Source: Forficula auricularia
Lineage: Eukaryota > Arthropoda > Insecta > Dermaptera > Forficulidae
NCBI GenBank assembly: GCA_024734495.1
Contig: JALMQS010000263.1
Span: 146,532-210,531, forward strand
DNA length: 64,000 nt
Direction: 5' to 3'
The notes below the pieces were generated by a model, which worked only from the letters and a program-made list of their open reading frames with translations, was not told the origin of the DNA and made no database searches. The position numbers and the translations under genes are program-made. Positions 62,788-64,000 of the stretch are shown in pieces. Each line of letters begins with the position of its first letter. The first letter of the stretch is position 1.

Positions 62788-63240
62788 TTTTGGATACACC
62801 AGTCATCAGATAAAACTATATACAAGAAATATACATATGATATATACAAACTATAGTCAGGTGTTCTCCAAAAGGCCAAATGATTTAATACTTTTAAGAC
62901 TATTATTGTCTTTTTCTGTTCACTTTGCATTTCATCTTAAACGGAAAAAGACAATAATAGTCTCAAAAGTATTAAATCATTTGGCCTTTTGGCGAACACT
63001 CTGTATATAGTTTTGTATATATCATATATATATATTTCTTGTATATAGTTTTATCCGAGGGGTGAACCGCGACCTAAAATCCTGTAACCTACTTCCACTT
63101 CCACTTTCATATCCAAGACAATAGATTATCTAATGAATTCCAAAGTAATTCCAAATAATTCCGAAGACGGCGTACACCTAATTCCAATCGCGGTTCATCC
63201 CTCGGTTTTATCTGATGACTAGTGTATCCAAATTTTTTTT
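62788..63240. repeat. Palindrome with a MITE in its right arm
   Basis: The left arm (from GGATACACCAGTCATCAGAT) is inverted on the right. The right arm is split by MITE M2 after GTTTTATC. The inner arms read AAAGACAATAATAGTCT. Confidence 0.75.
63056..63204. mobile_element. MITE family M2, copy 4, 8-bp TSD
   Basis: GTTTTATC at 63048-63055 and 63205-63212; ends CGAGGGGTGAACC and GGTTCATCCCTCG. The intact left arm of the host palindrome shows a single GTTTTATC (as its complement), confirming the duplication. An 8-bp TSD fits a hAT-type MITE. Confidence 0.85.
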
Positions 63241-63267
63241 TTATATAAATATTGACTAATTCCCGCT

Positions 63268-63300
63268 CTGAAGATGGCTACAACCAATAGCCGAAACGGG
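63268..63300 (+). ncRNA. Hammerhead core lacking its cleavage site
   Basis: CTGAAGA 63268-63274, stem II GGCTA/TAGCC with loop CAACCAA, GAAAC 63293-63297, then GGGAG; the ATTTAGC present in the partner (61762-61809) is deleted. Confidence 0.5.
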
Positions 63301-63479
63301 AGTTTATAAATAAAAAATACACATCTCATATATTAAACGCTTCATGCATCTGTTTATTTTAACCGCCTCGATTAAACATTTTCGGTCACCCTTGGTAGAC
63401 GATCTTCAGTAGTACTGAAACTTTAAATATTTTATAAGATTTTTTTATACAATTACACAAAATTGCACACTGAGACCCC

Positions 63480-63623
63480 TATGGACCGGGGGTAGAATAG
63501 GTCCATAGTATCCTCTGCTTGTCGTAAAAGGCGACTAAAAGGGGTTGGGTGTGAGGCTAACAAGCTCACTCCATAAAAAATCCTCCCAGTCATGGAAGCA
63601 ACCATTTGCTTCCATGACTGGGA
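63480..63623 (+). ncRNA. Two-hairpin leader element, divergent copy, plus an 18-bp hairpin
   Basis: Stem TATGGACC (63480-63487)/GGTCCATA (63500-63507) with a loop containing GTAGAATA, then TTGTCGTAAAAGGCGACTAA. About 75 bases on, TCCCAGTCATGGAAGCAA (63584-63601) pairs perfectly with 63606-63623 around CCAT. Compare 11290-11365. Confidence 0.55.
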
Positions 63624-64000
63624 AGAAGAATAGAAGAAGACACCTAGATAAAACAAAAATAATATATTAAGATTCTAAAGAAAAAAATAATTCTTCTTTG
63701 AGAAGATTCTCATGTAAGAGTCTTATATTATATGTATCCAGCGCTGCTTCGCAGCCTGGATACATATATTAACGTTACTGCTCGATCTGAGAGTAGCAAA
63801 ACCGGCTGGTTTTCCATTGGGAGTCTCCCTCTCCCTAAGTAAGTTCTTTGACTTCTTAATAATAAAAATTTGGAACTCATATATATATTCCATTCATGTA
63901 TTGGATGCAAACTGCACCTGTTAAGCAATTTTTAATCAGTTCATAAAATTTATTCAGAATTACACAAATCCCAATCAAAATTTTAAACAATAGAATTTTT
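63624..64000. other. Unassigned end of window, with a hairpin
   Basis: TATGTATCCAG (63731-63741) and its complement (63756-63766), with inner stem GCTGC/GCAGC around TTC, form a 16-pair hairpin with one bulged C. No coding frame recognised. Confidence 0.45.

Larger units (their letters stand above)
61733..63365. mobile_element. PLE-like palindrome F6 with nested elements
   Basis: GGTTAAAATAAA...and its complement mark the ends. Hammerhead cores lie at 61774-61802 (minus) and 63268-63300 (plus). Between them are F3 (61888-62301), another palindrome (62788-63240) and MITE M2 (63056-63204). Target duplication not resolved. Confidence 0.6.

Overview
The window looks like transposon-saturated, AT-rich DNA from an arthropod, most likely an insect; I cannot place it further. 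The evidence is two fragments of intron-bearing host genes, one 70-base intron, and non-LTR, Penelope-like, hAT, piggyBac, Tc1/mariner, pogo/Tigger and Helitron families. No bacterial or organelle gene organisation is visible. Almost every open frame over 60 codons is repeat-derived or a shadow.

Host genes: three consecutive minus-strand exons (5233-5036, 4901-4686, 4615-4447) encode the N-terminal region and first membrane segments of an HCN/CNG-type cation channel, and their splice phases agree. A possible later exon lies at 608-495. A single plus-strand exon at 55860-56133 encodes a PH-domain segment. The rest appears intronic or intergenic.

Layout: 1-6 kb, channel exons amid foldback elements, a non-LTR 3' fragment and a 5'-truncated RTE-like insertion. 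7-20 kb, compound palindromes, families A and B, an AACCGACTTC element, and Penelope-like (PLE) and mariner-like copies. 21.9-28.0 kb, one hAT element with an 8-bp target duplication, holding four primary and four secondary insertions. 28.6-32.2 kb, a TA-flanked element interrupted by a Helitron. 33.1-36.8 kb, a 14-unit satellite with a two-monomer higher-order repeat. 37-49 kb, further elements, including a PLE with a GIY-YIG endonuclease remnant and hammerhead-like motifs. 49.5-54.6 kb, an inverted-repeat element, a hammerhead palindrome and a piggyBac deletion derivative. 55-64 kb, a solo copy of the satellite monomer with an 18-bp duplication, the PH exon, Helitron-like copies, and a nest of hammerhead-bearing palindromes.

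The most notable themes are: (1) palindromic PLE-like elements carrying hammerhead-ribozyme cores, often two in opposite orientation; (2) a satellite that apparently grew from one retroposon insertion, since its monomer also exists alone with a target duplication and the array repeats its own target site between units; (3) nested insertions whose empty sites can be read from paralogous copies or from the other arm of the same palindrome. All family assignments come from reading motifs, termini and translations by eye; no search was run.
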